Shown here one piece after another: positions 35,436 to 45,118 of a DNA stretch of 64,000 bases. The notes under the pieces are model-generated. The model saw only the letters and a list, made by a program, of their open reading frames with translations. It had not been told where the DNA came from and did not search any database. This stretch comes from Ureibacillus acetophenoni (GTDB lineage Bacteria > Bacillota > Bacilli > Bacillales_A > Planococcaceae), in the NCBI RefSeq assembly GCF_900220965.1, contig NZ_OBQC01000011.1, positions 85,548 to 149,547 on the forward strand, written 5' to 3'. The position numbers and the translations under genes are program-made. How positions within the stretch are numbered: the stretch's first letter is position 1; each line of letters starts with the position of its first letter.

Positions 35436-35913
35436 TATATTACACCTCTTCATAAACTTTTTATATAAGTATAAAATCATTTTACTACATATTTGATTAA
35501 ATGAAAAAGAGAAGATTGTGGAATAACTAAGAAAAATTTATACACTTATTATCAGTTTGATTGGTTATAATAGAATAAAGAATAGAATCTTGGCATATTT
35601 TTACACGGCATAAAATTATTATTATTCATTATGTAATAAATTTAAGTTGTTTTTACAATAAATTAACGTAATCTAAAATAGTGTTGAAAAAAAAACGCAA
35701 AATATGGTAATATTCAGTTTAGATTAGATTATTACTTTATACATAGTTTAATGGAGAATCTATTAAGTTTTTGCATATCATACTCGTAATATAGTTAAAT
35801 ATTAATAAATAGTTATAAGAAAAGTTTCATATCTTCATATTTTTTGTGAATAATATCAGTTTTATCTGTAAAAAATTTATGCTTATGCATTCTGAAGAAA
35901 GATGGGGTAATAT
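35436..35913. other. AT-rich intergenic region between divergent regulator genes
   Basis: A 478-bp stretch without a supported gene. It contains a likely promoter toward the AraC gene, TTGAAA (35684-35689), an 18-bp spacer and TAATAT (35708-35713), giving a leader of about 195 nt, and a further TATAAT at 35566-35571. I see no terminator or riboswitch in it. Confidence 0.5.
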
Positions 35914-36708
35914 ATGCAGCATCAACATTCAATTTCAGAAACAATATCTAAGAGGTACTTCCAAGAAATCGATGGCATAAATCAATATAGCGGATTAGAA
36001 GATTTCTTTAATATTGAGTCTAAGTTGTTGTTTGAAATCTTTCACTTAGAATCTGCAAAGGCTAAACAGTCATTACATGAGTTAATTGACATACTTTCTA
36101 TTCGTTTCGGTAAACAGGTTATTAAAATTGTACGTGGGTACTTTATAAACCTGTCTTCAATCGTGGCACGTAAGCTATTGGATAACCAAGTGCCAGCAAA
36201 GAAAGCGTTTGCTTTTAATTATGCCTGTGCGGACATGATCGAAAATAAGATGAAAGATGCAGAGTTTTTACAATTTGCTGATGAGTTAATCGAATTTTAC
36301 GTTGACTTCATCGCGGATCGTAAACAACCAACATTCAAACATCAAACAGTTAATAAGGTAATCATGTACATAAACGACGAACTAGAGAATGACTTAACTG
36401 TAGAAAGTATTGCAAGTAAATTCCATATTAGTACAAGTCATCTTTCTCGGATTTTTAGAGAGCATGTAGGAATTACTTTGGTTGAATACTTAAATGTTCG
36501 TAGAGTTGAAGAATCACAATATTATTTAAGACATACAAACAAAAGTATTACATCAATATCCGAGCAATTCCATTTTTGCAACCAAAGTTACTTTACTCGC
36601 ATATTCAAGAAGTATACCGGTGTGACACCGAAACATTTTAGAGACGAGTTGCATCATGATTTCTATCGATTTGAAATGAATGACATTGAGTACGAGACAG
36701 CTCGTTAA
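35914..36708 (+). CDS. AraC-family transcriptional regulator
   Basis: A 264-residue protein. The first about 150 residues are helical with no clear cupin. The C-terminal 100 residues are a double helix-turn-helix: LTVESIASKFHISTSHLSRIFREHVGITLVEYLNVRRVEES and ITSISEQFHFCNQSYFTRIFKKYTGVTPKHFRDE. GATGGGG lies 7 bp before the ATG. It has a long AT-rich leader. The ligand and targets are unknown; the N-terminal segment FGKQVIKIVRGYFINLSSIVARKLL suggests a dimerisation or sensing domain. Confidence 0.88.
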   Translation: MQHQHSISETISKRYFQEIDGINQYSGLEDFFNIESKLLFEIFHLESAKAKQSLHELIDILSIRFGKQVIKIVRGYFINLSSIVARKLLDNQVPAKKAFAFNYACADMIENKMKDAEFLQFADELIEFYVDFIADRKQPTFKHQTVNKVIMYINDELENDLTVESIASKFHISTSHLSRIFREHVGITLVEYLNVRRVEESQYYLRHTNKSITSISEQFHFCNQSYFTRIFKKYTGVTPKHFRDELHHDFYRFEMNDIEYETAR

Positions 36709-36893
36709 TTTAATGAGTGATTGTATTCGGCATTACGCAAGCGCAAATACGTTTTAAACCTAAGTTGAAATTTTGCAAATCGTGTGGGAATAGACATATG
36801 AAGAATTCTTTTCATACAGACACCTGCTATTTGTGTTTTTTATATAAGGTACTGTATACTTCAACATAGTAAAAATATTTAGTAGGTGGGTCA

Positions 36894-37658
36894 ATGAAAA
36901 AACTACTGTTATTCTCAATGCTTGGTACACTTTTACTCGTTTTGACTGGATGTCAAGCAGTGGAAAATCAAGAAGGAATGTTTTATAACATCTTTGTAAA
37001 ACCAATGGAATTTTTACTAGTTTACCTAGGTGAGCTATTTGGTGGTAGTTATGGGTTGGCTATTATTGCCATCACTGTAGCGATACGTTTAATTTTAATG
37101 CCGCCGATGCTAAAGAATTACCGTAGACAAGCTTTAATGAAGTCCAAGATGGATATCGTTAAGCCTAAAATGGACGAAATACAAACGAGATTGAAAGCGG
37201 CGAAAACAAAAGAAGAGCAAATGGCAATTCAACAAGAAATGTTAGCTCTTTATCGTGAACATAATATTAATCCATTTAATATGGGATGTTTACCAATCAT
37301 TATTCAGATGCCGATTATCATGGGATTATATTTTGCAATCCTATATTCATCAGATGTAAAATCTCATGAATTTTTATGGTTTAATTTAGGAACTCCAGAT
37401 ATATTAATGACAGCTGTTGCGGGGATTGTATATTTCCTACAAGCTCAAGTTTCATTATGGACAGTTCCTGAAGCTCAAAAAGCTCAAATGAAATTAATGA
37501 TTTATATATCTCCAATTATGATTGTTATCATTTCCATTTCTTCAATGGCAGCTTTACCACTTTATTGGTCTGTCAGTGGGATATTATTAATCATTCAAAC
37601 GTACATCGGGAGAAAGTTTTATTCTAATGAACTTCCGGAAAAAGTTGAAGCTAAATAA
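36894..37658 (+). CDS. yidC: Membrane protein insertase YidC (second copy type, YqjG/MisCB-like)
   Basis: A 254-residue Oxa1/YidC-family insertase. The N-terminus is a lipoprotein signal with lipobox LTGC (Cys-20). Five membrane helices follow. AIRLILMPP carries the conserved Arg (residue 65) in the groove, and FNMGCLPIIIQMPIIMGLYFAI is the family hallmark. The C-terminal tail is short and acidic. It inserts membrane proteins with or without SecYEG. It does not lie next to rnpA, where the main copy is normally found, so it is probably the YqjG-like paralogue. No convincing MifM-type sensor ORF precedes it. Confidence 0.9.
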   Translation: MKKLLLFSMLGTLLLVLTGCQAVENQEGMFYNIFVKPMEFLLVYLGELFGGSYGLAIIAITVAIRLILMPPMLKNYRRQALMKSKMDIVKPKMDEIQTRLKAAKTKEEQMAIQQEMLALYREHNINPFNMGCLPIIIQMPIIMGLYFAILYSSDVKSHEFLWFNLGTPDILMTAVAGIVYFLQAQVSLWTVPEAQKAQMKLMIYISPIMIVIISISSMAALPLYWSVSGILLIIQTYIGRKFYSNELPEKVEAK

Positions 37659-37662
37659 AATG

Positions 37663-37697
37663 AAAAAGACTCAGAGAAATATACTGAGTCTTTTTTA
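37663..37697 (+). terminator. Rho-independent terminator after yidC
   Basis: A 12-bp stem, AAAAAGACTCAG / CTGAGTCTTTTT, with a 9-nt loop and a T-run. Confidence 0.93.
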
Positions 37698-37853
37698 TTT
37701 GAATGAAAGGTCAAAAATCCCGAAAAATAGACATTTTCTGCTTAACATAATAGGGAAAATTATGAATCTAGCACTATTCTAAAAAAACTTAAAGTCAAAA
37801 TTATAAATCAGTGCTAATATAAAGTTATTGTAATAGAAAGTAGGAAATACATA

Positions 37854-38729
37854 ATGAAAAGATCATCGATATCTAAAAAGACTAATTCTAAATTGTCGAT
37901 CATTACAATTGTTCTTTTAGTTATTGCTATTATAGCGATATTATTTTTTACTAGTAACAAAAACGAGAATAGTAAAGAAGAAGAGGGAGATCTGGAACAA
38001 AAAGAGATCGTAGCAGAAGATCCTGTGAACGAAGAAAGTCAAAAACCTGAAGAGGTAAAAGAAGAATCCGATGATATTTCTGGTGATTCTAATGAACAGT
38101 CAAAAGAACCAATAAACAAAGAAGAAAATAATGAAGAATCAAAACCAAATCAGGATGAAAAGCCGAAAGTAGATAATGGTTACATTGTTGATCAAACATT
38201 ACCAACTACTCCAACTTATATTGATGGAGTATTAATAGCAAATAAGAAATATCCACTACCAAAGGATTTTAATCCTGGTGAAGATGTTGAAGCGAGAGTT
38301 GCCTTTGAAGAAATGGCTTCGGCGGCCCGTAAAGTAGGATATGAGATTACAGCATTTAGTACTTTCCGATCTTTTGAATACCAAACAACATTATATAATC
38401 GTTACGTAGAGCGTGACGGTAAAGATAATGCTGATCGATACAGTGCTCGTCCTGGGTATTCCGAACACCAAACAGGTTTAGCCTTCGATATAGGTGAAGT
38501 TGGCCGTGAAGATGTATGGTTGACGAGTGAATTCGGTGAAACAGAAGCAGGAAAATGGCTGCTAGAAAATGCACATAATTATGGATTCATCCTTCGCTAT
38601 CCAAAAGGGAAAGAGGATATTACTGGGTACATGTATGAATCTTGGCATTTCCGTTATTTGGGAATCCCGTTAGCAACTGAGGTCAAACAATCGGGGCTTA
38701 CGTTAGAAGAATATTTAGGCATTGACTAG
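37854..38729 (+). CDS. D-alanyl-D-alanine carboxypeptidase, M15B (VanY/YodJ-like)
   Basis: A 291-residue exported peptidase. A basic N-terminus leads into one membrane anchor (residues 16-38), then a highly acidic Glu/Lys/Asn-rich linker to about residue 110. The catalytic M15B domain has SARPGYSEHQTGLAFDIGE (zinc His and Asp) and ESWHFRYLG (third ligand). Such enzymes trim the last D-Ala from peptidoglycan stem peptides at the cell surface. The long linker would let it reach into the wall. GTAGGAA precedes the ATG. It is monocistronic. Confidence 0.9.
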   Translation: MKRSSISKKTNSKLSIITIVLLVIAIIAILFFTSNKNENSKEEEGDLEQKEIVAEDPVNEESQKPEEVKEESDDISGDSNEQSKEPINKEENNEESKPNQDEKPKVDNGYIVDQTLPTTPTYIDGVLIANKKYPLPKDFNPGEDVEARVAFEEMASAARKVGYEITAFSTFRSFEYQTTLYNRYVERDGKDNADRYSARPGYSEHQTGLAFDIGEVGREDVWLTSEFGETEAGKWLLENAHNYGFILRYPKGKEDITGYMYESWHFRYLGIPLATEVKQSGLTLEEYLGID

Positions 38730-38750
38730 GGAATAGGAAAGCAATGATTG

Positions 38751-38798
38751 AAAAAAGGGTTGTCTAGAAAGTTTGTCTTTCTAAACAACCTTTTTTTA
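38751..38798. terminator. Bidirectional terminator between vanY-like and cls
   Basis: Arms of about 20 bp, AAAAAAGGGTTGTCTAGAAAG / CTTTCTAAACAACCTTTTTTT, with minor mismatches. It lies between converging genes and overlaps the cls stop. Confidence 0.9.
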
Positions 38799-40250
38799 TA
38801 ATATTGGTGTTAATAGCCGTGAAACGGATTCTTTAAATTTAATCATATTAGAACGGTTGTTATATTTCTCAAGAGTCAACTCTGAACAGTCAAAAATATC
38901 TCGTTCAAAAATTTCCGCTAATTCATGCGAAATTGTACGGTTATAAATGAATGCATTCACTTCGAAATTCAAACTGAAACTTCGAACATCAATATTTGCA
39001 GTCCCTACAGTAGAAGCTTCATCGTCAATTACAATCATTTTAGCGTGTATAAAACCTTTTTCATAAATATAAACCTTTGCACCAGCTTTTAACAGTTCGC
39101 CAACGTAAGAATACGTAGCCCAATAAACAAACATATGGTCAGGTTTATTCGGGATCATAATTCTTACATCAATACCTGAAAGTGTTGCAACTTCAACAGC
39201 ATTTAAAAAGCTGCTGTCTGGGATGAAATATGGTGTTTGAATATAGATATAACGCTTTGCACTCATTAATAGTTTTAAATAACCATTTTTAATAGCTGGC
39301 CAATCTGCATCAGGCCCGCTTGAAACGATTTGTGCAGCAACATCGCCCTTTTGTGGAATGGCAGGGAAGTACTTTTCAGAGTAATTAATGTTATTATTAC
39401 TTGCCTGATTCCAATCTAATAGAAACCTCGTTTGTAATGGGTGAATTGAACTTCCTTCAATTCTTAAATGCGTATCTCGCCAGTAGCCAAACTTCTTATT
39501 TAAACCTAAGTACTCATCACCTACGTTAAATCCACCAATATAACCAATTCTTCCATCAATAATAACTATTTTCCGGTGGTTTCTAAAATTTAAACGTGGA
39601 TTAAACAATGGTAAGATTGATGGGAAAAAGACCTCAACTTCCCCACCTAGATCGATTAATTCTTTAAAACGAACTTTTTTTAAACCTCTTGAGCCCATTT
39701 CGTCATAGAGTATTCGAACCTTGACCCCTTGCTTACTCTTCTTAATAAGAGCGGACAAAATACGTTGTCCCAAATTATCAAGCTTAAAAATGTAATATTG
39801 AATATGAATATGGTCTTTTGCTGATAAAATGTCCTCAATTAATGATTCGAATTTATCAGTTCCGTCTGAAAAAACTTTAACCTGGTTATCTTGAGTTAAA
39901 ACGGAATTATTTGTTTTTAAATTCATATGAATCAGGTTTTTGTAATTTTCTACATATTGATCTCGAAGTTCTAATGTATCATCTTCTATGGCTTTTATTT
40001 GATAGCCAATTAGTCTATCAATCCCAATATCTTTTTGGCCATCCCAACGGAATAAATGTTTTTTTCTCAGCTGTCGACCAAGTAATAAATATAAAACGAA
40101 TCCTAAGAATGGTAAAAAGAATAATACAAGAATCCAAGCCCAAGCTGATGACGCATCTTTTCTTTCTAAAAAAATGACTGTAATAGCAAATAATAAATTA
40201 ATAACAAATAAAATTGGGAGAAAAACATATGGATTAAGAAGGATACTCAC
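38796..40250 (-). CDS. cls: Cardiolipin synthase
   Basis: A 484-residue phospholipase-D-family enzyme that joins two phosphatidylglycerols. Two membrane helices open the protein (PILFVINLLFAITVIFLE and WAWILVLFFLPFLGFVLYLLLG). The two catalytic HKD motifs are FRNHRKIVIIDG near residue 220 and FIHAKMIVIDDE near 400. The start is a GTG, 9 bp after AGGTG. It is monocistronic. Identification is secure; I cannot say which of several Bacillus cls paralogues it is. Confidence 0.94.
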   Translation of the reverse strand: MSILLNPYVFLPILFVINLLFAITVIFLERKDASSAWAWILVLFFLPFLGFVLYLLLGRQLRKKHLFRWDGQKDIGIDRLIGYQIKAIEDDTLELRDQYVENYKNLIHMNLKTNNSVLTQDNQVKVFSDGTDKFESLIEDILSAKDHIHIQYYIFKLDNLGQRILSALIKKSKQGVKVRILYDEMGSRGLKKVRFKELIDLGGEVEVFFPSILPLFNPRLNFRNHRKIVIIDGRIGYIGGFNVGDEYLGLNKKFGYWRDTHLRIEGSSIHPLQTRFLLDWNQASNNNINYSEKYFPAIPQKGDVAAQIVSSGPDADWPAIKNGYLKLLMSAKRYIYIQTPYFIPDSSFLNAVEVATLSGIDVRIMIPNKPDHMFVYWATYSYVGELLKAGAKVYIYEKGFIHAKMIVIDDEASTVGTANIDVRSFSLNFEVNAFIYNRTISHELAEIFERDIFDCSELTLEKYNNRSNMIKFKESVSRLLTPIL

Positions 40251-40342
40251 TATTATTGCACCTACTTCTCGTATTTAAAAAAATTCCAAACCAATGCCAA
40301 GGGGAAATAGAGTTAATTGAACCTAGTTATTTACACTACTAA

Positions 40343-41152
40343 CTAATCATATTGTTCAGCAATAAAATAAATATCTGAAAAGTCTAGATTCAATAATTTT
40401 TGTCGATTGATAAAAAATTTAATTATGCCAGAGTCTCCCCACATGATTTTCTCTGCATCGTTTGAAACTATCTGTAATAATAGTGTATCAAACCTTCTTA
40501 AAAAAGGAGAGCTTTTACGCGTGTCCTCATAAATAAAATACGGATATCCGCCGATTTTATGTTCTGCTCCTAAAAAATGTTCAAAATATAACTCTTCAAT
40601 AGATTTTCCATCTGGATTTATTGTCGAAAAATGAGATAGTGATGTTGATAAGAAATGATTGAGTCGATAATCCATTGCAGAAACTGGCTCAATACTGGAA
40701 CTAAATGATAATGTTAACTCTTCTCCTATAGGAAAAGATTCGTACTTACTATGTTCAATTGTATGATTGTCGCTTGAAATATCTTTAGTTAATATTTCAG
40801 GAAAATATCTCACTTTAAAATAATGTTGAAAAAAATGCTCTTCTACTGAATGTGCTAAATTACATATGGCAGGGGATATGAAAAATTGAAGAATTCCCTT
40901 TTGGGGAAATGGTTCAATAAATTCTGTCTCTGAGAAATTAATTTGCGCTAACAAACTCATTTTATGTCCATTAATATCTTTAGGGTAAGAATAATTTAGT
41001 GGGAAATAAGCTCTCCCAGAAAATTTACTCGCTAAACTCGAAGACTTTTTTGCATAAGGAAGTAATTTATTAAAAGGTAGTAATGAACTCTCAATAGATG
41101 GACGAATTTTTTCTAATTCAATTGGTAGATTAAAGTGATCCGGTGATCTCAT
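40343..41152 (-). CDS. DUF1963 / YwqG-family protein
   Basis: A 269-residue cytoplasmic protein. SLASKFSGRAYFPLNYSYPKDINGHKMSLLAQINFSE and the later KGILQFFIS are the DUF1963 (YwqG) hallmarks: a beta-rich fold of unknown function, often found near polymorphic-toxin genes. No toxin genes are seen here. GGGGGA lies 10 bp before the ATG with first base 41152; an earlier ATG six codons up would overlap that site. It is transcribed alone. Confidence 0.82.
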   Translation of the reverse strand: MRSPDHFNLPIELEKIRPSIESSLLPFNKLLPYAKKSSSLASKFSGRAYFPLNYSYPKDINGHKMSLLAQINFSETEFIEPFPQKGILQFFISPAICNLAHSVEEHFFQHYFKVRYFPEILTKDISSDNHTIEHSKYESFPIGEELTLSFSSSIEPVSAMDYRLNHFLSTSLSHFSTINPDGKSIEELYFEHFLGAEHKIGGYPYFIYEDTRKSSPFLRRFDTLLLQIVSNDAEKIMWGDSGIIKFFINRQKLLNLDFSDIYFIAEQYD

Positions 41153-41240
41153 ATTAAAAAAATCCCCCATATTTCATAAATAAATGTTAGTTTATAACAT
41201 TACTTTCCACAATTTCGTATCCATTAAACCTAAAAAAGAA

Positions 41241-41271
41241 AGCATCACGTAAAAACTATACGTGACGCTAT
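41241..41271 (-). terminator. Rho-independent terminator overlapping the MFS stop codon
   Basis: An 11-bp stem with one mismatch (AGCATCACGTA / TACGTGACGCT) and, on the minus strand, TTTCTTTTTT afterwards. Confidence 0.85.
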
Positions 41272-42440
41272 CCTTGTTCATGTTCAACTCGTAATGTCTT
41301 TTTGGACAATTTAAATAATAGTATCAATAAAATTGACAAAATGGCGATGATTGTTGATACTATGTATCCGAAATTCGGATGGATTTGGAAAAAGGATGTA
41401 AAAAGTAATGGACCAATAATCCGGCCTAAACTATCCATAGAATATGATAATCCTGCTGCAGTACCGTACTTTCCACCAGATTCTTTAGTTGTTAAAGATA
41501 CGACGCATGTTCTTGCCAATGCATTACCGGCAGTGAACACACACAGGGCAAGTCCAGCAAAGATGATATTCGATGTTAAAATGATAAGTAATAAACCTAG
41601 TGCTGTTATAATCTGTGATCCTATTAACCATTTTGTTTCCGTTCCGTCTTTTATTCTTCTTACAACCCCGCCTTGGATGGCAGCATCTACAAATCCACTA
41701 AACATAAATAAAAAACCTAACTGTAACGGAGTAATTTCAATTCTCTCGATTTGGAATAATTGAAAAGTAGCTTCAACTCCAGCCAATATAAAAGTAACGA
41801 TGAAGGAGAACAAAAATAAGTACCGTATACGGTAATAGAACAATTCCTTAGCTCCAACAGGTACAATAGCGCGTTTGTTTCCTTCGCCACGTTGACTTGG
41901 TTCTTTTAAGAACAACAATGCGTATATGAAAATAATTGCTATCAAGATTGCTGATACGATAAAAGGAAGCTGTAAATTGTTATGTCCAAGTACACCACCG
42001 ATTGCAGGGCCGAAAATAAATCCGAGGCCAATGGACATTCCCATAAAGCCCATATACATATTGCGATTATCATTGGTTGAAATATCGCTAATGTAACCAG
42101 TAACAGCTGTATAAAGTGCACCAGAGAATAATCCCCCAACTAGGCGAGAAACATAAAGTAAAGGTAGACTTTCTATAAAAATGCTAAACAATACAAAGCT
42201 TAACGAAAACCCAACTAATCCTATTAAGATCAATTGTTTTCTGCCGAATTTATCTGATAGATAGCCCCAAATTGGTGCTGTGAAGAAACTAGCTACAGCG
42301 TATACAGTTAGTAAGCCACCAACATGGATTTCGTTCCAATCTTGCCAAACGATTACCTCTGGTAAAACTGGAATAATAATTCCAAACCCTAGATAAACAA
42401 GAAATTGGATGGACATTAGTAATATGATTTCTTTTTTCAT
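41268..42440 (-). CDS. MFS multidrug efflux-type transporter
   Basis: A 390-residue protein with 12 predicted helices. WGYLSDKFGRKQLILIGLVG is the loop-2 motif A, and GMSIGLGFIFGPAIGGVLGH is motif C of drug/H+ antiporters. The sequence is NorA/Blt-like in length and layout. AGGTTA stands upstream of the ATG. The substrate is unknown. The stop codon is inside the first arm of the terminator. Confidence 0.85.
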   Translation of the reverse strand: MKKEIILLMSIQFLVYLGFGIIIPVLPEVIVWQDWNEIHVGGLLTVYAVASFFTAPIWGYLSDKFGRKQLILIGLVGFSLSFVLFSIFIESLPLLYVSRLVGGLFSGALYTAVTGYISDISTNDNRNMYMGFMGMSIGLGFIFGPAIGGVLGHNNLQLPFIVSAILIAIIFIYALLFLKEPSQRGEGNKRAIVPVGAKELFYYRIRYLFLFSFIVTFILAGVEATFQLFQIERIEITPLQLGFLFMFSGFVDAAIQGGVVRRIKDGTETKWLIGSQIITALGLLLIILTSNIIFAGLALCVFTAGNALARTCVVSLTTKESGGKYGTAAGLSYSMDSLGRIIGPLLFTSFFQIHPNFGYIVSTIIAILSILLILLFKLSKKTLRVEHEQG

Positions 42441-42782
42441 CTAATAACCTGCTTTCTACACCGCAATTATTACGTCAAGTTTAACTCTCAGTGTAAAATG
42501 AAACAAGTTAGAAGGGTGATAGTCAATAATAGTTTAAAATTATTTAATATACTGTTTGAATATTGAAAATGAAGTTTATACTATATAAAAAATGAATGTA
42601 TTTATTTGAATTAATCATTTTGAAAGTAAAATACTTGACATTTGAAAGTTGTAACAAAATTGAAAAGGTTTTTGTAGGTAAAAAATGTTATGATATTCCA
42701 AGAAACGAATCAGACAGTTACTACCCGAAACTTTTTAAAAATGAATACGTTTATTTAGTTAGAGGAAAGGTTAGGTGGAAGT
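42441..42782. other. Intergenic region upstream of a small ORF
   Basis: A 342-bp AT-rich stretch between divergent genes. A TTGACA at about 42634 could be part of a promoter toward the 43-codon gene, though no good -10 lies at 17 bp. The long open frame 42596-42817 in it has no ribosome site and an unlikely composition, so I do not call it. Confidence 0.4.
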
Positions 42783-42914
42783 ATGGCGAAGGAAGTAGAC
42801 TTAAAAAGAATTGTTAAAAATTTATCTAAGTTAGGTGTATCGGCATCTGTTACAAAGTCACGTCTAGAAATATTAAAAGTATTAGCACCACCAACACAAA
42901 CTCCACAAACATAA
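42783..42914 (+). CDS. Small protein, 43 aa
   Basis: A short open frame with AGGTGG 6 bp before the ATG and its own terminator. The product, MAKEVDLKRIVKNLSKLGVS followed by ASVTKSRLEILKVLAPPTQT and PQT, is basic and probably helical, with a Pro/Thr-rich end. The two helices joined by GVSAS resemble a small helix-turn-helix or bundle. No membrane segment. I do not recognise the family. The good translation signals and dedicated terminator support a real gene. Confidence 0.55.
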   Translation: MAKEVDLKRIVKNLSKLGVSASVTKSRLEILKVLAPPTQTPQT

Positions 42915-42941
42915 TCTTTAACTTGAAAAAGCCGAAAAAAT

Positions 42942-42975
42942 AAAATCCCGACCGAATGTGGTCGGGATTTTTTCA
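42942..42975. terminator. Bidirectional terminator between the 43-aa gene and rodA
   Basis: AAAATCCCGACC / GGTCGGGATTTT, a 12-bp stem with a 6-nt loop and T-runs on both strands, 10 bp before the rodA stop. Confidence 0.93.
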
Positions 42976-42984
42976 TGATGTAAT

Positions 42985-44172
42985 TTATTCCTCTTCGTCT
43001 AATGTAGAGAACATATATGTTCGGTAATGGAATTTCATACTGAATACTAAACCTAAAGCTAATGCGTTCCCCATTAAAGAACTTCCTCCATAACTAATGA
43101 ACGGTAAAGGAATCCCTGTAATAGGTAATAACTGAATAGTCATCCCAATGTTTTCAAATACATGGAATGTAATCATAGCGATAATTCCTGCACATACATA
43201 TGTACAGAAAGGATCTTTTAATAATAGGGTAGTTTTCGTTAAATGATAAATAAGTAAAAAGAACAAACAGATGACTAAACTAGCCCCAACAAATCCCCAT
43301 TCTTCTCCAATAACTGCGAATATAAAGTCGGTATGGTTTTCTGGTACATATACTTCTCGACCTAAATAACCCTTACCGAATATTTCACCTGAACCAATTG
43401 CGTTTAATGAAGTTATTAAATGATATCCGTCGCCACCTGTATAAGCATAAGGGTCTAACCATGAATTAATACGAGCGAACTGATAAGGTTGGAAACCGAA
43501 TGTTTCTTCAAGGAATTCCTGCATATAGACGGCCATCCATAAAAGTGCACCACCAACTACAGCAGTCCCTGCAAATATAGGAATAATTATTTTCCAAGAT
43601 ATCCCCGCAACAATTACTAATGCTGCAGTTATTGCTATAAACACAAGTGATGAACCTAAGTCCGGTTGTTGCATGATAAAACCTAAAGGGACAATTAATG
43701 TAATCCCGATTTTAACCAATAACCAAAGGTCTGTCTTAATTGATTTAATAGAAAACTTTTCATGATGTTTACTTATTAAATGGGCGGTCGCCAGTATAAA
43801 AAAGGTTTTCATAAACTCGGCTGGTTGTATATTCCCGATTGGGAGGTGGTACCAACTCTTCGCACCATTTATTCTTTCACCAAGTTGTCCTTTTCCTTCA
43901 GGTAAGAAAATAAGAACTAATAGTAATAAGATTCCAAAACCATATAAGTACCAGGACATTTTCTTGTATTGGTCAGGCTCAAAATACATGACGAATGCAA
44001 TGATGAATGCTGCAATTACATACCATCTAAATTGTAAAAATACAAAATTTCCTGCATATTGCCCTGATGTTTGAGCCGAAGAAATCGCTAATAAACTTAC
44101 GATCAAAAATGCGATTAATATAAAAATGAGCGGCCAATCGAGCCTCTTTGTAAAATTGCGTTCGTTATCCAT
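42985..44172 (-). CDS. rodA: Rod-shape SEDS peptidoglycan polymerase
   Basis: A 395-residue SEDS-family protein with ten membrane helices. The late motif LLPITGIPLPFISYGGSSLMGNALALGLV is the FtsW/RodA/SpoVE hallmark. ERINGAKSWYHLPIGNIQPAEFMK matches RodA better than FtsW, and WLDPYAYTGGDGYHLITSLNAIGSGEIFGKGYLG is a long outside loop with the catalytic Asp region. RodA polymerises lipid II with a class B PBP during elongation. It is divergent from a hypothetical gene that leads to ddl-murF, so wall-synthesis genes cluster here. Confidence 0.92.
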   Translation of the reverse strand: MDNERNFTKRLDWPLIFILIAFLIVSLLAISSAQTSGQYAGNFVFLQFRWYVIAAFIIAFVMYFEPDQYKKMSWYLYGFGILLLLVLIFLPEGKGQLGERINGAKSWYHLPIGNIQPAEFMKTFFILATAHLISKHHEKFSIKSIKTDLWLLVKIGITLIVPLGFIMQQPDLGSSLVFIAITAALVIVAGISWKIIIPIFAGTAVVGGALLWMAVYMQEFLEETFGFQPYQFARINSWLDPYAYTGGDGYHLITSLNAIGSGEIFGKGYLGREVYVPENHTDFIFAVIGEEWGFVGASLVICLFFLLIYHLTKTTLLLKDPFCTYVCAGIIAMITFHVFENIGMTIQLLPITGIPLPFISYGGSSLMGNALALGLVFSMKFHYRTYMFSTLDEEE

Positions 44173-44356
44173 TGTTTCACCTGTAATTTGTATATTTCCT
44201 TAATCCCGTTACTCGTAAATCATTACCTATTATATCGTATAGGACGTTAGAAAGGATATTTTATAAAGAAAAAACGAAATCGCTATGAAAATGTTTCAAA
44301 TTTAAGCGATAACACATATAATAACTTTTGTAGCGAACTATTGGAGCGTGAACAAA

Positions 44357-45112
44357 ATGTCTAAAAATAAAAGATCGGCTGAGGATTTTATTCATCACCT
44401 ATATGTACATATGAATGAAATAGACCACTTTGTCATTTTTAGTGGCTTATCATTAAAACAATTTGTTACAGCTTTCAATCCGGTGGCGAATCTTTTACTT
44501 TTAAAACACAATTACGACGATGGCTCTTTTAATATGCACACCCAATTGGACTTTGTGCCAATAGAGGAAGTTCCAAACTTCATAAAACGTGTTTCTGATT
44601 CAACAAATGAGTTATGTTGGATTGATTTTACTGATGAAAGAAATTTGAACAAACTTACTCCAATGGAACAAGCGAAATTATTATACTTAAGTCATAAAAA
44701 AGAACCAATAGGAACTCCTTTTTCGGAGAAACTATCGAATCGATTTGTATATCATTCCTCAAATGTAGATAAAGCAATCAAAATTTACTTTAGAAATTTA
44801 GATGATGCAGAAATTCTCGTTACTCATATTTTTAATAATATCATTAGAGAAAAGGAAGCAAACGGTGGTATATTCCGAAAAAGATCTAAGAAAACTAAAA
44901 ATACAATTCCAATGCTAGATCCAGATTTTCTGAAGGCATATCGTCCGTATGCAAAAGAAGGTTCACTATTATCTTTAAGTAAATTAGAAAAGCCTAAACG
45001 GTATGAAATTGAAGTTCGAACACTTGCAGATTATGATTTCCCAGATGAAGTATGGGATGATTTAGATGTAATTTTAAATCAAAGCTATGACGATCTCATT
45101 AATATCCCTTAA
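44357..45112 (+). CDS. Conserved hypothetical protein, 251 aa
   Basis: A soluble protein with no signal peptide or membrane helix. The first half has FIHHLYVHMNEIDHFVIFSGLSLKQFV and a hydrophobic core strand (NPVANLLLLKHNY). A Lys/Arg-rich patch (FRKRSKKTKNT) lies near residue 185, and the C-terminus is acidic (PDEVWDDLDVILNQSYDDLINIP). I do not recognise the family. The start is the ATG at 44357 after TTGGAG; a GTG three codons earlier is too close to the site. It lies between rodA and ddl, so a wall-linked role is possible but unproven. A terminator follows. Confidence 0.7.
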   Translation: MSKNKRSAEDFIHHLYVHMNEIDHFVIFSGLSLKQFVTAFNPVANLLLLKHNYDDGSFNMHTQLDFVPIEEVPNFIKRVSDSTNELCWIDFTDERNLNKLTPMEQAKLLYLSHKKEPIGTPFSEKLSNRFVYHSSNVDKAIKIYFRNLDDAEILVTHIFNNIIREKEANGGIFRKRSKKTKNTIPMLDPDFLKAYRPYAKEGSLLSLSKLEKPKRYEIEVRTLADYDFPDEVWDDLDVILNQSYDDLINIP

Positions 45113-45118
45113 CATTTT

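Noticed and set aside
36798..36869. 23-codon frame before yidC, considered as a MifM-like sensor
   Set aside because: It is much shorter than MifM, has no membrane helix or clear arrest motif, and no good ribosome site.
42596..42817. Open frame of 73 codons upstream of the 43-aa gene
   Set aside because: No ribosome site, an odd composition, and it overlaps the start of the better supported short gene.
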